Shown here: piece after piece, positions 47,665-48,970 of the stretch
Numbering within the stretch: position 1 is the stretch's first letter
How the letters are laid out: the number at the start of each line of letters is the position of its first letter
From: Paramagnetospirillum marisnigri
Lineage (GTDB): Bacteria > Pseudomonadota > Alphaproteobacteria > Rhodospirillales > Magnetospirillaceae
Direction of reading: 5' to 3'
DNA length: 48,970 nucleotides
Assembly (NCBI RefSeq): GCF_001650715.1
Contig: NZ_LWQT01000051.1
Coordinates: 1-48,970, forward strand
Made by a program: the position numbers and the translations under genes
The notes under the pieces: model-generated
Told to the model about the DNA's origin: nothing
What the model saw: the letters and a program-made list of their open reading frames with translations, nothing else
The model's database searches: none

Positions 47665-48657
47665 TCAGCGCTTCTTGCGCTTGGCGGCCGCCGGGCGGTC
47701 CAGTGCCGCCAGGGTGCGCTCGATCACTGGCCCGCACAGGGCGCGAACATCCATCTCGGTACGGAACCGAGCCGAGTTCTCCGCAGCCAGCTCGCCCCAA
47801 TTCCCCTCGGTGATGATCGAGCGGCAGACCTCGGGCAAATCCTCCACCGACGCATTGACCATGAACGGCCGATAGGGATTGTCGAAGGGAATCTCCTCGG
47901 ACACCACCAGGGTGCCGCGCGACAGCATGTCGACGATGCGCAGGCAGGACGCAAAGCGGGGATCGACTTTGCCCTTGCTGTCCTCGGCGGAATGGAAGGT
48001 AAGATTGAGGCCGATGCAGGCCCTGTCCTGCAGCGAGGTGGTCAGGCTGGACGACTGCCAGCCCATGGGAAAGCCGTGACCCACCGCCACCACCTTGACC
48101 CCGGCGGCGATGATGGAGTGCAGGGTGCGGCCCCGATGCGGCGTCAGCTTGCCGAAGAAGACGGCGGGCAAGTCCCGGGGCGAGCGCCGCGCCTCCAACA
48201 CACCCTCGCTGCCGACATAGCCCAGGGGAAAGAACTCGGTCACCGCCGCCCGATTGCGATATTCCTTTGCGGTACGCTCCAGCAAGCACCACAGGAAGTC
48301 CACTTCCTGCGCCACCGCATTGAACCCGGCGACGCGGTCGGGGATGTAACTGGGATCGGGATGGGTGATGCCGAATCGGCCATAGGGAATGGCGCCGCCG
48401 ATCATCAATTCCGTGGCGATGACACCGATCTTGACCCCGTGCTGGCGGCGCAGGGCACGGAAGCGTTCGGCAAACCCCGCCCCCTTGGGGAAGTGCTCAA
48501 GATAGAGATTGATGGCATCGGGATAGACCTGATCGTGCACCACGCTGACTTCGTGGCCGCATAGGGACAAGGTACGGCGCAGATGATCCAGCACCGGTGC
48601 CAGCGACTCGATGGTCTCCATATCATGGTGGTTATGGGTCAGAATATTGAACCACAT
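47665..48657 (-). CDS. Putative glycosyltransferase (GT-B-like)
   Basis: 330 residues. The second half has a group 1 glycosyltransferase-like layout (VFFGKLTPHRGRTLHSIIAAGVKV, then CLRIVDMLSRGTLVVSEEIPFDNPYRPFMVNASVEDLPE in outline), where E-x7-E-like acidic residues would contact the sugar nucleotide. The N-terminal half is unfamiliar, and the C-terminus is basic (KRKKR). It converges with hypX, 6 bp apart. The acceptor and sugar are unknown. Confidence 0.6.
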   Translation of the reverse strand: MWFNILTHNHHDMETIESLAPVLDHLRRTLSLCGHEVSVVHDQVYPDAINLYLEHFPKGAGFAERFRALRRQHGVKIGVIATELMIGGAIPYGRFGITHPDPSYIPDRVAGFNAVAQEVDFLWCLLERTAKEYRNRAAVTEFFPLGYVGSEGVLEARRSPRDLPAVFFGKLTPHRGRTLHSIIAAGVKVVAVGHGFPMGWQSSSLTTSLQDRACIGLNLTFHSAEDSKGKVDPRFASCLRIVDMLSRGTLVVSEEIPFDNPYRPFMVNASVEDLPEVCRSIITEGNWGELAAENSARFRTEMDVRALCGPVIERTLAALDRPAAAKRKKR

Positions 48658-48750
48658 GGCGGCCCCTTGGCGATCGACTGTCTGCGGCTATGCCGCGCCG
48701 ATGCAAGATACCCTCATCCACTGCCTTGCGAAAGCGACCTCGGATCCCCC

Positions 48751-48970
48751 TCAGCCCGGCGGAGAGAGCAGCACCTTCCCGCTCATACCGGCGAAGAGTT
48801 CGGGGAAATGGCCGCCGATGGCGCCGGTCACCTTGACCGACTGGCTGATGGGGTCGATGCGGGCGCCAATTCGGACCATCTTGACCGGATAGATCTTGCC
48901 GGTCTCGTCGATGGCCACCTGGAAGGCGTGGCCGGGCTTCAACCAGACCAGCCATTTGCTCGGCACCACG
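48751..48970 (-). CDS. Membrane-fusion (HlyD/RND adaptor) protein, C-terminal fragment
   Basis: The last ~72 residues of a gene running off the right edge. GHAFQVAIDETG, IGARIDPISQSVKVTGAI and LFAGMSGKVLLSPPG match the beta-barrel and membrane-proximal end of periplasmic adaptor proteins of efflux pumps. The true start is outside the window; the GTG near 48969 is only the edge of the open frame. Confidence 0.65.
   Translation of the reverse strand, partial: VVPSKWLVWLKPGHAFQVAIDETGKIYPVKMVRIGARIDPISQSVKVTGAIGGHFPELFAGMSGKVLLSPPG

Overview
The window is GC-rich and densely coding. It looks like chromosome from an alphaproteobacterium of the Rhodospirillales, most likely Magnetospirillum or a close relative. 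That placement is an inference from gene families, from the NDUFA9- and NDUFAF7-type complex I accessory proteins, from an MCP-PilZ receptor, and from alphaproteobacterial-style dispersed palindromic repeats. No ribosomal RNA, CRISPR array, prophage or intact insertion sequence was seen. One tRNA, tRNA-Leu(CAG), is present.

Layout, left half. Positions 1-163 hold tandem and palindromic repeats. A receiver plus pentapeptide-repeat protein (minus) diverges from an Atm1-type ABC exporter (plus). A two-gene ABC-2 exporter, a CcdA/CcdB toxin-antitoxin pair, CobB (cobyrinate a,c-diamide synthase) and a TrpD2-like protein follow on the minus strand. Next come a SAM methyltransferase, an OmpA lipoprotein with a clear terminator, an AsmA protein, a PAS-PAS-GGDEF cyclase, a GNAT acetyltransferase, PRPP synthetase, an odd lipoprotein with a dispersed repeat in its signal sequence, and a tight minus-strand operon hldD-lgt-midA-pgeF. 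RNase D, tRNA-Leu, an NDUFA9-like protein and a degenerate UppP-like membrane protein complete this part.

Centre. gltD and gltB (NADPH glutamate synthase) have a recognisable promoter. They are followed by a small heat shock protein and a chemoreceptor carrying a C-terminal PilZ domain. An AT-richer region of about 640 bp then holds repeated operator-like sites. It precedes a serine-recombinase-family protein that has lost its catalytic serine and key arginines.

Right half (33.6-47.7 kb). This is a complete Hyb-type (HybO-HybA-HybB-HybC) membrane-bound [NiFe] hydrogenase operon with its maturation genes: hybD protease, hypC1, a hupK-like pseudo-large-subunit, hypA, hypB, a short hypF with only the carbamoyltransferase half, hypC2, hypD, hypE and hypX/hoxX. 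A near-perfect sigma-54 promoter lies about 86 bp before the hybO start. Most genes overlap by 1-8 nt. Together they would oxidise H2 in the periplasm and pass electrons through HybA/HybB to quinone, while the Hyp proteins build the Ni-Fe(CN)2CO site. HypX would supply CO when oxygen is present. The mix of a standard (not O2-tolerant) small subunit with HypX, two HypCs, HupK and a half-length HypF is the most notable system here. A glycosyltransferase-like gene and the C-terminal end of an efflux membrane-fusion protein close the window.
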